Shown: positions 1 to 12,348 of the stretch, in pieces
Numbering within the stretch: position 1 is the first letter of the stretch
How the letters are laid out: each line of letters begins with the position of its first letter
Assembly: GCF_018494065.1 (NCBI RefSeq)
Contig: NZ_JABBFR010000009.1
Span: forward strand, 62,001 to 126,000
DNA length: 64,000 bases
Source: Rosenbergiella gaditana
Lineage (GTDB): Bacteria > Pseudomonadota > Gammaproteobacteria > Enterobacterales > Enterobacteriaceae
Direction of reading: 5' to 3'
Notes under the pieces: model-generated
Database searches by the model: none
Seen by the model: the letters and a program-made list of their open reading frames with translations, nothing else
Told to the model about the DNA's origin: nothing
Position numbers and translations under genes: made by a program

Positions 1-718
1 CTACCAAAATTTCACCCGGCGCTTGGTACTGTTGTTGACCTTGTACGATAAAGCGTTGGTAATCTTGGTTCTCGACTGTTACGCCGAACGACGCCATTAA
101 ATCGAGCGTGATATCGATATAGGGTTTGGAGACCAACTCACCCTTAATGGTAATCACCGTTTCGCCTTGCGTTAACGGCGCTGCCATAAGGAGTGAGGTC
201 AAAAACTGGCTGGATACCGATCCATCAACACTAAGGTTACCGCCCTTGAAACCGCCCTGCAGGCGGATAGGTGGGTAGTGCTTATTTTCTAGATAAGAGA
301 TCGTCGCACAGCCTTCGCGTAAGGCGTCGACTAGGTGACCAATCGGTCGCTCTTTCATTCTCGGCTCGCCGGTTAACACGATATCGTTTTCAGCAAGAGA
401 AAGCGCTGCGGCTAAAGGGCGAATAGCTGTTCCCGCATTCCCCAAAAATAGCTCCAATGGTTCATGACTCTGCAATGGACCACCGATCCCAACTACCGTA
501 CAAACGGTGCGATCATCTGAAAGTTGATAATCCACCCCCAGTGCGGTCAATGCCGTTAACATATGACGGATATCGTCACTATCTAGCAAGTTAGTCAGGC
601 GTGTGGTGCCCTGTGCCATCGCAGCCAGAAGCAGTGCACGGTTGGAAACGCTCTTGGAACCCGGAAGGTTTACTGTCCCGCTAACGTGGGAGATAGGTTG
701 TAAAGTCAAAGATTGCAT
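1..718 (-). CDS. aroA: 3-phosphoshikimate 1-carboxyvinyltransferase (EPSP synthase), N-terminal part, cut by window edge
   Basis: AroA transfers enolpyruvate from PEP to shikimate-3-phosphate in the cytoplasmic shikimate pathway. About 239 N-terminal residues are visible; the gene runs off the left edge. The substrate-binding segment [14 protein letters not shown] lies at residues 20-33, with Lys22 in the family position. The PEP-site loop [11 protein letters not shown] lies near residue 95; E. coli, as I recall, has Met where this protein has Ile. The ATG at 716-718 is 57 bp downstream of the serC stop on the same strand, matching the conserved serC-aroA operon. No frame disruption is seen in the visible part. 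Confidence 0.97.
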   Translation of the reverse strand, partial: MQSLTLQPISHVSGTVNLPGSKSVSNRALLLAAMAQGTTRLTNLLDSDDIRHMLTALTALGVDYQLSDDRTVCTVVGIGGPLQSHEPLELFLGNAGTAIRPLAAALSLAENDIVLTGEPRMKERPIGHLVDALREGCATISYLENKHYPPIRLQGGFKGGNLSVDGSVSSQFLTSLLMAAPLTQGETVITIKGELVSKPYIDITLDLMASFGVTVENQDYQRFIVQGQQQYQAPGEILV

Positions 719-775
719 TAAGATACTCGTATTGCCACTTTCCCCGCTTGCGAAGGGAAAGTGTGATGTTAAAAA

Positions 776-1861
776 TTAACCATGACGCTGTGCGAAGTCT
801 TGCATAAAGGCAGTCAACGCTTGAACGCCTTCTAGCGGCATTGCATTGTAAATCGATGCGCGCATTCCGCCGACGGCACGGTGTCCTTTTAGCGCATGCA
901 AGCCGGCTGCCAGTGACTCTTCTAAGAACAGCTTATCGAGATTAGCGTCCGTTAATTGGAAGGGGACGTTCATTTTAGAGCGGTTACGTGCAATCACATT
1001 GTTACGATAGAAGTCGCTGCGATCAATGGTGCCATAGAGCAAATCAGCCTTAGCTTGGTTCTGCTTGGCCATCGCCTCGATACCGCCCTGCGCTTTAAGC
1101 CATTTGAATACCAGACCCGATAAATACCACGCAAAAGTAGGTGGCGTGTTAAACATCGAATCACTGTCCGCTAAGGTTTTGAAATCTAATACCGAAGGGA
1201 ATTGTTGGAAGGTTTTACCTAAAAGATCTTCACGTACAATCACCAGCGTTAAGCCTGCTGGACCGATATTTTTTTGCGCTCCCGCATAGATCACACCATA
1301 ACGACTGATATCTAACGGACGGGAAAGAATGGTGGACGAGAGATCGGCAACCACCACACGATCGCCAAAATCAGGTTCTTCGTCAATCGCAGTACCGTCG
1401 ATGGTTTCATTTGGGCAATAGTGCACATACGCGGCATTATCATTTAACTGCCATTGATCCATGGGTAATAATGCAACCTTGCCATTTTCCGTGGTTTTAA
1501 TATCAATAACATTAGGAGTACAAAATTTCGCTGCTTCGTTGATCGCACTGTGGGCCCAATAGCCACCATCAATATAATCAGCATGTTGGGCTGAACCCAG
1601 CAGATTGGCAGGAATCGCCGCGAACTGTGCCCGTGCACCGCCCTGACAAAACAACACTTTATAGTTAGCAGGAATGGAAAGTAGGTCACGGAGGTCTTGC
1701 TCTGCTGTCTCGGCAACAGCGATAAATTCTTTACTACGGTGACTGATTTCCATTACTGAGGTTCCCAGTCCTTGCCAATCGAGCAACTCTGTTTGAACTT
1801 GTTCTAACACTGCTTTTGGTAACATAGCGGGACCGGAACTAAAATTGAACACCTGCGTCAT
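776..1861 (-). CDS. serC: phosphoserine/phosphohydroxythreonine aminotransferase
   Basis: SerC is a PLP enzyme that transaminates 3-phosphohydroxypyruvate to phosphoserine (serine synthesis) and also serves pyridoxal phosphate synthesis. The 361-residue product has the family's usual length. The N-terminus [15 protein letters not shown] is typical, and the PLP lysine lies in [12 protein letters not shown] near residue 198. The C-terminal [14 protein letters not shown] segment, with its substrate-binding arginine, is intact. It is the first gene before aroA in the same direction and diverges from ycaO across a 194-bp spacer that must hold both promoters. Confidence 0.98.
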   Translation of the reverse strand: MTQVFNFSSGPAMLPKAVLEQVQTELLDWQGLGTSVMEISHRSKEFIAVAETAEQDLRDLLSIPANYKVLFCQGGARAQFAAIPANLLGSAQHADYIDGGYWAHSAINEAAKFCTPNVIDIKTTENGKVALLPMDQWQLNDNAAYVHYCPNETIDGTAIDEEPDFGDRVVVADLSSTILSRPLDISRYGVIYAGAQKNIGPAGLTLVIVREDLLGKTFQQFPSVLDFKTLADSDSMFNTPPTFAWYLSGLVFKWLKAQGGIEAMAKQNQAKADLLYGTIDRSDFYRNNVIARNRSKMNVPFQLTDANLDKLFLEESLAAGLHALKGHRAVGGMRASIYNAMPLEGVQALTAFMQDFAQRHG

Positions 1862-2055
1862 TGACCTTCACCCTTTATTATTCTGTCAAAGAATTTGTGC
1901 TGAGCCTTCGGTTTTATCACTGCCAGAATATTGCTGCAATAGATAATCTCTTTAAGGACAAAGATTGCTGTAAAACCCTGCACAACGATAGCCGCTCGCG
2001 GTGAAAAAACGTATGATAGCCGCTATCATTTCTAGATTAACCAGAGAGCGCCACC

Positions 2056-3816
2056 ATGACGCAAACCTTTATCCCCGGCAAAGATGCCGCCCTTGAAGAT
2101 TCAATCAGTCGTTTTCAAGATAAACTTCAGCAGCTTGGCTTCACGATTGAAGAAGCTTCATGGCTTAACCCTGTTCCCAATGTCTGGTCGGTGCACGTCC
2201 GTGATAAAGATTGCGCGCTGTGCTTTACCAACGGTAAAGGGGCGACCAAGAAGGCTGCCTTAGCTTCAGCGCTAGGCGAGTATTTTGAACGTTTGTCGAC
2301 TAACTACTTCTTTGCCGACTTTTGGTTGGGCGATGATGTGGCGAACGGCCCTTTTGTCCACTATCCGAATGAAAAGTGGTTCCCTCTGAGCGAAGATGAC
2401 TCGCTGCCAAACGGTATTCTGGATACTCGACTCCGCCAGTTTTATGATCCAGAAAATGAACTCAGTGGCTCAGACTTGATTGATCTACAATCCGGTAACC
2501 CTGAACGCGGGATTTGTGCTCTACCCTTCACTCGCCAATCTGATCTGCAAACCGTCTACATCCCGATGAACATTATTGGCAACCTGTATGTCTCTAATGG
2601 AATGTCTGCAGGGAATACAGCTAATGAAGCACGGGTTCAAGGGCTATCCGAAGTCTTTGAGCGCTATGTTAAAAATAAAATCATCGCCGAATCGATCAGC
2701 CTGCCTGAAATCCCGACTGAAGTTTTAGCCCGCTACCCTAACGTTACCGAAGCGATTGCCCGTTTAGAAGCAGAAGGATTCCCCATTCTGTCTTACGATG
2801 CCTCACTAGGCGGTAAATATCCGGTCATCTGTGTGGTGTTATTTAATCCTAGCAATGGTACCTGTTTCGCTTCATTTGGCGCGCATCCAGATTTTGGCGT
2901 AGCGTTAGAGCGCACTGTGACAGAACTGCTGCAAGGTCGGGGCTTAAAAGACCTTGATGTCTTTACCCCCCCTACCTTTGATGATGAAGAAGTGGCTGAA
3001 CACACTAACCTCGAAACCCACTTTATTGATTCCAGTGGTTTAATTTCTTGGGATATGTTTAAAGATGGTGCTGATTATTCCTTTGTGGATTGGTCATTCA
3101 CTGGCTCGACCGAGCAAGAATTCTCCACCTTGATGTCAATTTTCCATCAGGAACAGCAAGAAGTGTATATTGCTGATTATGAACATCTAGGTGTTTACGC
3201 GTGCCGCATTATTGTACCAGGCATGTCAGATATTTATCCGGCCGAAGACCTATTATTAGCCAATAACAATATGGGTGCCAACCTACGCCAGATTATCCTG
3301 TCACTGCCAGGCTCTGAGTGGGAACCGGAAGAGTACTTAGAATTGATTTCTACGCTTGACGACCATGGTTTAGATGACTTTACCCGTGTGCGTGAGCTGT
3401 TAGGCATTGCAACCGGTAAAGATAATGGCTGGTCAACGTTACGCGTCGGTGAGTTAAAATCGATGCTGGCGTTAGCCGGTGGCGATATTGATCAGGCATT
3501 AACCTGGGCGGAATGGACGATCGAATTTAACGGTTCGGTCTTCAGTGCTGAGCGCGCCAATTATTATCGTTGCTTACAAACTCTGCTTCTGTTGGCGCTG
3601 GAAGACGAACGCCAAGCCATTGATTATCTCAATGCTTTTAATAAAATGTATGGGGTAGCAACCGTCGAGGCAGCGTCTGCAGCCGTCAGTGGCGAAGCGC
3701 CGTTTTATGGGTTACAAGAAGTCGATGCGGCCTTAACGGCTTTTCCTGCACATCAATCTTTACTCGCGGCTTACGAAAAGCTTCAAGCGGCCAAACGTCA
3801 ACATGCGCAAGGCTAA
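2056..3816 (+). CDS. ycaO: YcaO cyclodehydratase-family protein linked to S12 methylthiolation
   Basis: This is a 586-residue E. coli-type YcaO, the same length as the K-12 protein. The N-terminal two thirds is the ATP-binding YcaO domain; its acidic ATP/Mg motifs are visible as SALGEYFER (about residues 73-81) and LSEVFERYVKN (about 197-207). The C-terminal part is the helical, TPR-like region seen in this subgroup. YcaO proteins activate amide backbones with ATP. In E. coli, published work linked YcaO to RimO-dependent beta-methylthiolation of ribosomal protein S12. No azoline or peptide precursor gene lies nearby. The gene is intact although a rimO remnant in this window (34523-34834) is broken. 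The next gene, ycaD, is convergent; focA-pflB, neighbours of ycaO in E. coli, are absent. Confidence 0.95.
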   Translation: MTQTFIPGKDAALEDSISRFQDKLQQLGFTIEEASWLNPVPNVWSVHVRDKDCALCFTNGKGATKKAALASALGEYFERLSTNYFFADFWLGDDVANGPFVHYPNEKWFPLSEDDSLPNGILDTRLRQFYDPENELSGSDLIDLQSGNPERGICALPFTRQSDLQTVYIPMNIIGNLYVSNGMSAGNTANEARVQGLSEVFERYVKNKIIAESISLPEIPTEVLARYPNVTEAIARLEAEGFPILSYDASLGGKYPVICVVLFNPSNGTCFASFGAHPDFGVALERTVTELLQGRGLKDLDVFTPPTFDDEEVAEHTNLETHFIDSSGLISWDMFKDGADYSFVDWSFTGSTEQEFSTLMSIFHQEQQEVYIADYEHLGVYACRIIVPGMSDIYPAEDLLLANNNMGANLRQIILSLPGSEWEPEEYLELISTLDDHGLDDFTRVRELLGIATGKDNGWSTLRVGELKSMLALAGGDIDQALTWAEWTIEFNGSVFSAERANYYRCLQTLLLLALEDERQAIDYLNAFNKMYGVATVEAASAAVSGEAPFYGLQEVDAALTAFPAHQSLLAAYEKLQAAKRQHAQG

Positions 3817-3830
3817 CGTAATATAATTAA

Positions 3831-3901
3831 AAGGCCTCGATTGAGGTAATGCCGATCAGTTAAGCAACTGACTGGCATTACTCGATTGAGGCCTTGTTTT
3901 T
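3831..3901. terminator. bipartite bidirectional terminator between ycaO and ycaD
   Basis: A long, interrupted inverted repeat fills most of the gap between two convergent genes. The outer arms AAGGCCTC and GAGGCCTT flank an inner stem GTAATGCC/GGCATTAC and a small apical stem CAGTT/AACTG. The right side ends in TTTTT for plus-strand transcripts, and the left side reads CCTTTTAATT for minus-strand ones. The sequence CTCGATTGAGG occurs twice in direct orientation, at the base of each arm. Confidence 0.85.
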
Positions 3902-5060
3902 ATGCGTGAGCAATAGGCGTTGCTTGCTGGTCTGTTTTGCGCAGTAACATCATCAAGTAAACAAATGAGACAATGGCAATCATCACGAACAATACGTTGT
4001 CTGACCAAGTTTCCATCAGCAATGAAGTGATCGCCGGCCCCGCTAGGCTCCCCGCGGTGTAACTCAAAAGTAAAGCCTGATTCATCGGAATAAGCTCACT
4101 CTTACTTACCTTTTCGCATGCCCAGGCCATCGCCACCGGATAGAGGGTGAACCCCGCACTGCCGAGAATAAATAATCCTGCTACCAATGATGCATTCATC
4201 AGCATGGTAATCGCCGCGAGGATCACTACAAAGACTTGTACGCGTAACACCAGTAAGCGTCCGTAGCGATCGGCCAATTTTCCTAATGGCCATTGGGCGA
4301 TAATCCCTGCACTGATCAGCAAAGCCATCCAATAGCCTACGTTGCTGTCACTCATGCCTTTATGAGAAAGATAGAGCGGCATGAGTCCATAGAGTGATCC
4401 CAATACCACACCAGAGATAATACAGCCGTTAATCCCTAAGCGTGATTGACGACGAAAAAACATCTTCATCACACCGGGTTGTTTTGGGGTTTCCAAAGCC
4501 TCTTCAGCTTCCCCCGCCGTCACGGCCACAAATAACAGCGGAATAATCGCCAACATCATCAAGGTTACTAACGCTGGGACTAATGCGGTGACAGAGAGTG
4601 GCATCGCACTGATGAAAATTTGCCCAAAAACTGTCCCAAGGTAGTAAATAATCATGTACGCGGCGAGAAGACGGCCTCGATTCGCTAACGTTCCAGAGCA
4701 CAGTAATGCACTTTCAACAATTACCCAGAGTAAGGCACAGCCATTCCCCGCGATAAAACGCCAAAACGCCCAGCTTTCAAAAGAGTGACTAAACACTAAG
4801 ACTAGTGTCGCTATCGCAAAAATCGCCGTGGCTAAATAGTAGCTACGGTTAAATCCTAAACGGTTAATCAGTTTACCGGCAAACAAGGTACCGGTTAAAT
4901 TTCCGGTAAAGAATGCAGAACTGATTAATCCTATTTGCAGGGTAGACCATGACTCATGGGAGAGCCATAAAGGAATCTGTGTATTGAGCACAGCAATACA
5001 TACTGTTAAAAGTAGCAAGCCACTTAATAGCAGAATAACTGGACGTGATAGCGCCGACAT
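3900..5060 (-). CDS. ycaD: MFS transporter YcaD
   Basis: A 386-residue inner-membrane protein with the twelve hydrophobic segments of a major facilitator. It matches E. coli YcaD (about 382 residues) along its length, including NRSYYLA near residue 73 and the second-half motif [22 protein letters not shown]. Its substrate is not established. It starts with ATG at 5058-5060. The stop codon overlaps the T-tract of the upstream bidirectional terminator. In E. coli several genes, including pfl, dms and ycaMN, separate ycaO, ycaD and serS; here the three are immediate neighbours. Confidence 0.92.
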   Translation of the reverse strand: MSALSRPVILLLSGLLLLTVCIAVLNTQIPLWLSHESWSTLQIGLISSAFFTGNLTGTLFAGKLINRLGFNRSYYLATAIFAIATLVLVFSHSFESWAFWRFIAGNGCALLWVIVESALLCSGTLANRGRLLAAYMIIYYLGTVFGQIFISAMPLSVTALVPALVTLMMLAIIPLLFVAVTAGEAEEALETPKQPGVMKMFFRRQSRLGINGCIISGVVLGSLYGLMPLYLSHKGMSDSNVGYWMALLISAGIIAQWPLGKLADRYGRLLVLRVQVFVVILAAITMLMNASLVAGLFILGSAGFTLYPVAMAWACEKVSKSELIPMNQALLLSYTAGSLAGPAITSLLMETWSDNVLFVMIAIVSFVYLMMLLRKTDQQATPIAHA

Positions 5061-5163
5061 GATGGTTGGGGTAGCTCAGAAGAAAAAAAGTGAGCGCATA
5101 ATGGCAGGGATTACGGCAAAGTCAATCGAGGGAAATAGTAGAGGGCACTTTTTGTTTCGGACT

Positions 5164-5196
5164 AAAAAAAAGCCCCATCGTTACCGATGGAGCTTC
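5164..5196 (-). terminator. serS rho-independent terminator
   Basis: Read on the minus strand, the stem AGCTCCATCG/CGATGGGGCT (one mismatch) closes a GTAA loop and is followed by an uninterrupted T-run. It lies about 20 bp past the serS stop, so it ends the lolA-rarA-serS unit. Confidence 0.88.
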
Positions 5197-5212
5197 TCGC
5201 TAATCGTGGTGA

Positions 5213-6544
<1,332 letters not shown>

Positions 6545-6579
6545 TTAACGACGATGATAAGTATCAGATTACCGGAATG

Positions 6580-7929
6580 TTAATTGCTGCGGTAGCGTTT
6601 TGTCTGACTATTATGATCCTGTTCAGTAAGCCAGGCCAGTTTTTCGGCAATTTTCGCTTCTAGCCCGCGCGAAGTCGGATGGTAATAGTGTGTTTCAGCT
6701 ATTTCCGGCGGAAAATAGTTCTCACCCGCCGCATAAGCATGGGGTTCATCATGCGCATAGCGATACTCTTTTTTTAATCCCATCTCTTTCATTAACGTCG
6801 TAGGCGCATTACGCAGATGGTCTGGAACATCATAATCTGGCGAGTGGCGCGCATCATGCATCGCTTGTTTAAAAGCCGTATAAACGGCATTACTTTTTGG
6901 TGCACAGGCTAAGTAGACCAGCGCTTGAGCGATAGCTCTCTCCCCTTCTGCTGGGCCAACCCGGGTATAACAGTCCCATGCGGCTAACGCCACTTGCATA
7001 CCACGTGGATCAGCATTTCCCACATCTTCCGAAGCAATCGCTAATAAGCGACGCGCCACATAAAGCGGGTCTCCTCCAGCAGTAATAATGCGTGCATACC
7101 AATACAGTGCCGCATCCGGGGAGGAGCCGCGCACCGATTTATGCAAAGCCGAAATTAAATCGTAGAAACGGTCACCTTTATTATCAAACCGCGCGCTGCG
7201 CTCGCCAGCGATCTCCGTCAGCAGTTCTGGCGTGAGTTGCCGTTGCCCTTGAGCGGACTCTTCCGCCATATCTGCCATCATCTCGAGAGTATTGAGCGCG
7301 CGACGAGCATCACCATTGACCAATTCCGCAATCATTTTACGTGTTGTGTCCGGTAAAAGGAGGTTTTGTCCGGCCAGACCGCGTGAGCTGTCAGCCATCG
7401 CCTGATCGATGATATTCTCAACCTCACTGTTGGTCAGAGATTTGAGAAGATAGACGCGTGCGCGTGATAACAGTGCGGAGTTGAGCTCAAAAGAAGGATT
7501 TTCCGTGGTTGCACCAATAAAGGTGATGGTGCCATCTTCGATGTGCGGTAAAAAAGCATCCTGTTGGCTTTTGTTGAAACGGTGTACCTCATCAACAAAA
7601 AGAATAGTGCGCTGCCCTGACTGGCGGTTAATGCGGGCTAACTCTATCGCTTCACGGATCTCTTTAATGCCTGAGGTAACTGCCGAAACGCGTGAAACCT
7701 GTGCTTGCGCATAGAATGCCATAATTTCAGCCAGAGTGGTCTTCCCTGTACCGGGAGGCCCCCACAGAATCATGGAATGGAGATGACCGGCTTTGATCGC
7801 TTTAGCTAAAGGTTTACCGGGGGCGAGAAGATGCTGCTGTCCCACATATTCGTCAAGCGTAGTGGGACGCATTCGCGCAGCGAGGGGTTGAAATTCAGCA
7901 GGCGCAAAATCTAACGATAAATTACTCAC
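6580..7929 (-). CDS. rarA: replication-associated recombination protein A (AAA+ ATPase)
   Basis: RarA (MgsA) is a clamp-loader-like AAA+ ATPase acting at stalled replication forks. The 449-residue product carries Walker [13 protein letters not shown] (about residues 57-68), Walker [13 protein letters not shown] and sensor-1 [12 protein letters not shown]. The C-terminal tetramerisation region follows. It lies 16 bp downstream of lolA and upstream of serS, the conserved enterobacterial order. Confidence 0.97.
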   Translation of the reverse strand: MSNLSLDFAPAEFQPLAARMRPTTLDEYVGQQHLLAPGKPLAKAIKAGHLHSMILWGPPGTGKTTLAEIMAFYAQAQVSRVSAVTSGIKEIREAIELARINRQSGQRTILFVDEVHRFNKSQQDAFLPHIEDGTITFIGATTENPSFELNSALLSRARVYLLKSLTNSEVENIIDQAMADSSRGLAGQNLLLPDTTRKMIAELVNGDARRALNTLEMMADMAEESAQGQRQLTPELLTEIAGERSARFDNKGDRFYDLISALHKSVRGSSPDAALYWYARIITAGGDPLYVARRLLAIASEDVGNADPRGMQVALAAWDCYTRVGPAEGERAIAQALVYLACAPKSNAVYTAFKQAMHDARHSPDYDVPDHLRNAPTTLMKEMGLKKEYRYAHDEPHAYAAGENYFPPEIAETHYYHPTSRGLEAKIAEKLAWLTEQDHNSQTKRYRSN

Positions 7930-7945
7930 GGTAAACCTTTATCAC

Positions 7946-8557
7946 TTATTGACGTTGATCGTCCACCGTAACACCTTTCGGCGGAGTGAACTGGAATTTC
8001 GCAACATCGATAGCGCCATTTTTTTGGCTTTTCAATTGATAGTTGCTACGTTGGCCATCTTGCTCGATCGCACTAAATTGATTGATTGTCCCTTCTGGCG
8101 TGACATCAATACTAAACTGTTTCAGATTACCGCTACCATTTTTAGGTGTCAGCGCGAAGTGATCGCCCTGTTGAGTCACGTTGTAGTTTTTCCAATCTGA
8201 ACGTTGGTTACGGGCAATTAACATAAACGGTGTGTTGCTGGTCGCATTGTTAAGCCATGTGGCACTCACTTGTTCGACGAAGGGATTATAAAACCAGAGC
8301 GTTTTGCCATCTGAAATAATAGTACTTTCATCTGGCGCGGTCATGTGCCAATTAAAAAGGCTGGGACGCTTTACCCATAGTTCCCCTTGTCCCTGCTGCA
8401 CATTCTCGCCAGAACCATCCGTTACCGTTTGGGTAAAGCTTGCATGGAAGCTATTAACTTTATTCAGGCGTGATTGGAGAACCGAGGCATCATCTGCAAA
8501 AGCCTGTGTAGAAAGTAAACCAGCCATCAATCCTGTGGCAACGATCATCTTTTTCAT
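7946..8557 (-). CDS. lolA: outer-membrane lipoprotein carrier protein LolA
   Basis: LolA is the periplasmic chaperone that carries lipoproteins from LolCDE to LolB. I chose the ATG at 8555-8557 because it gives 203 residues, the E. coli length, has AAGGAA upstream, and opens a clear signal peptide [22 protein letters not shown] longer frame reaching 8710 adds an implausible N-terminus and is rejected. The mature part contains the expected [13 protein letters not shown] and the [11 protein letters not shown] strand. It is first in the lolA-rarA-serS operon. Confidence 0.97.
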   Translation of the reverse strand: MKKMIVATGLMAGLLSTQAFADDASVLQSRLNKVNSFHASFTQTVTDGSGENVQQGQGELWVKRPSLFNWHMTAPDESTIISDGKTLWFYNPFVEQVSATWLNNATSNTPFMLIARNQRSDWKNYNVTQQGDHFALTPKNGSGNLKQFSIDVTPEGTINQFSAIEQDGQRSNYQLKSQKNGAIDVAKFQFTPPKGVTVDDQRQ

Positions 8558-8671
8558 CACTGATAATTCCTTATAAATTCTTGCTCGAGGTTGAATAACT
8601 GTAGCCACTACTTTGCCGATCGAACAGCAGAATGGGTTTAAATAGGATATGGGGGCATTCTTTGCATAAAC

Positions 8672-8699
8672 AATAGGCCAGAGTAAACTCTGGCCTATT
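8672..8699 (-). terminator. hairpin ending ftsK
   Basis: A perfect 12-bp stem, AATAGGCCAGAG/CTCTGGCCTATT, with a TAAA loop (plus strand) sits 20 bp past the ftsK stop and upstream of lolA. On the minus strand it is followed by TTGTTTATG, so the T-tract is weak. Partial read-through into lolA is possible. Confidence 0.7.
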
Positions 8700-8718
8700 G
8701 CGCTCACCAAGAGAGTGA

Positions 8719-11700
8719 TTACCTCTCGTGAGGTGGCGGTGAAAGAACCTCTCTGTTACCGTTATTTCCCGGCTCAGAGACAATACTTTGTGCTTCCATC
8801 TGCTCGATAATGCGTGCAGCCCGGTTATAACCAATACGGAATTGACGCTGAACACCTGAAATAGACGCCCGACGTTTTTCCACCACGAAGGCTACCGCTT
8901 GGTCAAAGAGTGGGTCGAGATCTTCGCCATTACCGTCGAGTCCCCCAGCACCATTCTCACTCTCATCACCCGCGGTAATGCTATCAATGTATTGAGGGCG
9001 ACCACGCGCTTTCCAATCTTGAACCACTGCATGTACTTCCTGGTCACGGACAAAAGCACCATGTACCCGCACCGGCATCGATGAGTTCGGCGGCATATAA
9101 AGCATATCACCCATACCCAATAGGGACTCCGCCCCAGCTTGGTCAAGGATGGTACGCGAGTCAATCTTACTTGAAACGGTGAAGGCAATACGCGTTGGGA
9201 TATTCGCTTTAATCAATCCGGTGATCACATCGACCGAAGGACGCTGAGTGGCGAGCACTAAGTGAATCCCTGCGGCACGCGCTTTCTGTGCTAAACGCGC
9301 AATAAGTTCTTCAACCTTTTTACCCACCGCCATCATTAAGTCGGCGAACTCATCCACCATCACAACGATATAAGGGAGTTTTTCCAGTACCGGAGGCTGA
9401 GTATCCATACTGTCACCCGGCTTCCAGAACGGATCGGGGATTGGGCGTCCCATGGCTTCCGCTTGTTCAATTTTTTCGTTGTAGCCAGCTAAATTCCGAA
9501 CTCCTAATGCCGACATTAATTTGTAGCGTCGTTCCATCTCCATGACGCTCCAGCGCAAGGCATTGGCAGCATCTTTCATATCGGTAACCACTTCGGTTAA
9601 CAGATGCGGGATGCCTTCATACACCGATAGCTCCAACATTTTCGGGTCAATCATGATAAAGCGCACTTCATCTGGCGTTGCTTTATACAATATGCTGAGG
9701 ATCATCGCATTGACACCGACGGATTTACCCGACCCCGTTGTCCCGGCTACCAGTAAGTGTGGCATTTTACCCAGGTCAGCCACTACCGGATCGCCGGAAA
9801 TGTCTTTGCCTAATACCACACTCAGCGGAGAAGGATTATCACGGAACGCTGGACAATCAAGTACTTCACGAAGATAGACGGTTTGGCGATGCAGGTTCGG
9901 GAGTTCAAGGCCAACATAGGGTTTACCCGGTATCACTTCCACTACCCGTACTGCTATAGCTGACAGTGAGCGCGCTAAGTCACGTGATAAATTCGAAATG
10001 CGCGCGGCTTTCACCCCTGGTGCGAGATCTAACTCAAATCGAGTAATCACTGGTCCCGGCGAGATACCCACGACATCCGCTTTGATTCGGAAATCTGCGA
10101 GTCTTGCTTCAACGAGTTGCCCTGTCTGTTCTAGCGCAAACATATCTACCGGCTCTTCTTCAGCAGGCGGTGCCGTTAATAAGTCTAGCGTCGGTAATGG
10201 TGTCGTCGGTTTTGCTAAAGGCTGTTCATGTCTCACCAAGAAAGGGTGGAATAAGCTATCTTTTACCGCACTTTGTGTATCGACCTCAGTAGGCGTGTGC
10301 TTTTCAACGCTCTGCACCGGACTCTCTGCATCAGCGACTACGACAGGCTCCGGTGAGACCACCGCTTGAGTCGGTGCTGACGGCTCCGCGGGAGTGATCG
10401 TAAAGAGCGGCTCACTTGGCGCCTCAGTCACCAAATCTTCCACCGGTGAGAAACTAAAGTCTGAAAGGTCTAACAGCGGCGATTTATGAGTATTATCGGT
10501 CACTTCAGGCTGCTCATAACGTTGTTGTTGAGTCGCTTGGAACTGCCGTGCTAACTCTTCTTGCTGTGCCTGCTCGTCGAGATCAGGTTCAGAAGTGTCT
10601 AAAGGGGCAACCTGCGCATAACGTTGTGTTTGCTGAGCAGAAAACTGTGCAGCAAGTTCGGCATTATGCTCTGCCTGCTCATCATCATTGACGTCATTAT
10701 GATCAGCGACTGCATCATGTTGACGCAGTTTTTCTTCGGCTTGTCGTTGTGATGGAAGTTTAATGCCATAGGAAGCCAGTTCACGTCGGGTCGGGATACG
10801 TACGGGATTAGGACGCGGTAGTTCCGGACCAATGCCTTGTTTCACCTGGCCACTATTTCCTGATTCCTTAAGTTTTTGACCCGATAAATCTGGTGTGGTC
10901 AATTTCCCCATGCTGGCAGCAGCGGCAAAAGGCGATAGCGGTTTAGCTGTCGAATTGACCGCCGCAGCAGTCGCCGCAGCGGTTGCTGTGCTAGCGGCCG
11001 TTGAGGGCGTCTGAGGCACATCCACTGGGGGATAACTGACTGGTGGAGCAACGGTTGGCGTGACGGCCTCAACGTGCGTCGTTCGGTGTGAGACGGGTTG
11101 ATACTCACGGCTTTCTGCTGGAATCTCAAAATGATAAACCGGCTGTGATAGGGGTTCCGTTGCAGAGACAGAATGCTCAGGCATTTGTGCGGGAGGCACA
11201 ACGGTTTCTGCACTCGAACTCGACGGGGCAACCGGTGTAGGGCGCTGCGCATCGGCATGCTGAACAACGATGGGATCCACACTTGGCGTATGGTCAATCG
11301 CCGATGGCGCGAACTCAACCGGTTGGTTCATTTCCACTTCAGGCTTGACCGTCGGCTGCACGGTAGTTGGCTGGTAATCCAATAACGGATCATAATCCAG
11401 CAATGGGTCATAATCGTCTTTCGTGGCAGAAGTAGAGGCTGCGGGGCGTGGTGCCAGCAGCGGATCATCTTGATCTGCAACCATCATATCAGGTTTGGTA
11501 TTAGTCACGAAGCGTCGGAATATACTCCTGCCACTTTTAGGTGCTGGAGCGTCCGCGCTGATAGCGGTCTGAGTAGTAGGATGTTCAGACTCCTCCTCTT
11601 CCTCCCAGTACTCTTCTCCCCGGCGATGGCTAGCGAAGGTCACGATGCGCATCACTGTATTACCAATTTTTTCGGCGATAGTGAGCCAGGACCAGCCAGT

Positions 11701-12237
11701 ATATAGCGTGATACCCGCAGCCCAGATAAAGAGCAGAATCAGCGTGCCTAAGGCTGGAGCAAAATACTGCGACATGGCACTACTCACTAAACTCCCGATA
11801 ACGCCACCTGATGCAAAATACCAGATATCATCTGCATTGAGCGAAGCCAAGCCACAAGTTGTTACCACTAAGCTAAGTACGCCAATTAAACGCAATCCAA
11901 TAGCGAAAAAGTCAATATAATGTTGCTCTTTGAAGCGATAGCGATGCGCAATCCAACATAATCCGAGAATAACGACAGGGATAGCATAGGCCATCATCCC
12001 GAAGATGAAGAGCAAGGTATCCGCAAGCCATGCACCGATTCCACCACCCAAATTATGGATAGGTTCGTGCCAAGCGGTTTGCGACCAACTTGGATCAGAA
12101 GGGTTAAAACTCACTAATGAGATCATTAAATAGACGGCAAACAACGCAACCAGAATCAGTAACGCTTCTAATAACCGACGTCCACTACTCATAGGGGTTA
12201 ATGCAATATCTTTGTCTTCAATGTATTCCTGGCTCAA
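8719..12237 (-). CDS. ftsK: DNA translocase FtsK
   Basis: FtsK anchors at the septum and pumps chromosomal DNA toward dif during division. The product has 1172 residues, shorter than E. coli's 1329, and the difference lies in the linker. The N-terminus has four membrane segments (about residues 20-190). A Pro/Gln/Thr/Ala-rich linker follows (about 200-690), containing a duplicated DYDPLL motif and an Ala-Thr tract. The RecA-like motor has Walker [13 protein letters not shown] near residue 835 and Walker [14 protein letters not shown]. The C-terminal gamma winged helix ([19 protein letters not shown]) reads KOPS and contacts XerD. A LexA-type box lies 57 bp upstream. Confidence 0.97.
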   Translation of the reverse strand: MSQEYIEDKDIALTPMSSGRRLLEALLILVALFAVYLMISLVSFNPSDPSWSQTAWHEPIHNLGGGIGAWLADTLLFIFGMMAYAIPVVILGLCWIAHRYRFKEQHYIDFFAIGLRLIGVLSLVVTTCGLASLNADDIWYFASGGVIGSLVSSAMSQYFAPALGTLILLFIWAAGITLYTGWSWLTIAEKIGNTVMRIVTFASHRRGEEYWEEEEESEHPTTQTAISADAPAPKSGRSIFRRFVTNTKPDMMVADQDDPLLAPRPAASTSATKDDYDPLLDYDPLLDYQPTTVQPTVKPEVEMNQPVEFAPSAIDHTPSVDPIVVQHADAQRPTPVAPSSSSAETVVPPAQMPEHSVSATEPLSQPVYHFEIPAESREYQPVSHRTTHVEAVTPTVAPPVSYPPVDVPQTPSTAASTATAAATAAAVNSTAKPLSPFAAAASMGKLTTPDLSGQKLKESGNSGQVKQGIGPELPRPNPVRIPTRRELASYGIKLPSQRQAEEKLRQHDAVADHNDVNDDEQAEHNAELAAQFSAQQTQRYAQVAPLDTSEPDLDEQAQQEELARQFQATQQQRYEQPEVTDNTHKSPLLDLSDFSFSPVEDLVTEAPSEPLFTITPAEPSAPTQAVVSPEPVVVADAESPVQSVEKHTPTEVDTQSAVKDSLFHPFLVRHEQPLAKPTTPLPTLDLLTAPPAEEEPVDMFALEQTGQLVEARLADFRIKADVVGISPGPVITRFELDLAPGVKAARISNLSRDLARSLSAIAVRVVEVIPGKPYVGLELPNLHRQTVYLREVLDCPAFRDNPSPLSVVLGKDISGDPVVADLGKMPHLLVAGTTGSGKSVGVNAMILSILYKATPDEVRFIMIDPKMLELSVYEGIPHLLTEVVTDMKDAANALRWSVMEMERRYKLMSALGVRNLAGYNEKIEQAEAMGRPIPDPFWKPGDSMDTQPPVLEKLPYIVVMVDEFADLMMAVGKKVEELIARLAQKARAAGIHLVLATQRPSVDVITGLIKANIPTRIAFTVSSKIDSRTILDQAGAESLLGMGDMLYMPPNSSMPVRVHGAFVRDQEVHAVVQDWKARGRPQYIDSITAGDESENGAGGLDGNGEDLDPLFDQAVAFVVEKRRASISGVQRQFRIGYNRAARIIEQMEAQSIVSEPGNNGNREVLSPPPHER

Positions 12238-12268
12238 GAGTACTCTCCAGGTGCCTGTCTAGGGAGGA

Positions 12269-12295
12269 AGGAACAACGTTCATGACGTTGTTCCT
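12269..12295 (-). terminator. hairpin between lrp and ftsK
   Basis: The inverted repeat AGGAACAACGT-TCATG-ACGTTGTTCCT has 11-bp arms and lies between the lrp stop and the ftsK start. There is no T-run after it on the minus strand, so it may act as an attenuator or mRNA end rather than a strong terminator. It touches the LexA-type box at 12294. Confidence 0.5.
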
Positions 12296-12309
12296 GTATG
12301 CATTTACAG
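12294..12309. promoter_or_regulatory. LexA (SOS) box of ftsK
   Basis: CTGTATGCATTTACAG fits the CTGT-N8-ACAG LexA consensus exactly and lies 57-72 bp upstream of the ftsK start. E. coli ftsK (dinH) is known to have a LexA-controlled promoter, so the site has matching biology. Confidence 0.8.
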
Positions 12310-12348
12310 GAGTGTACCGAAAAAATTCAGCCTTTGCACCTGTCAGAT

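Noticed and set aside
8571..8855. 94-codon frame over the ftsK end and lolA spacer (minus strand)
   Set aside because: It lies mostly across the ftsK 3' end and its hairpin in another frame; no similarity or ribosome-binding site.
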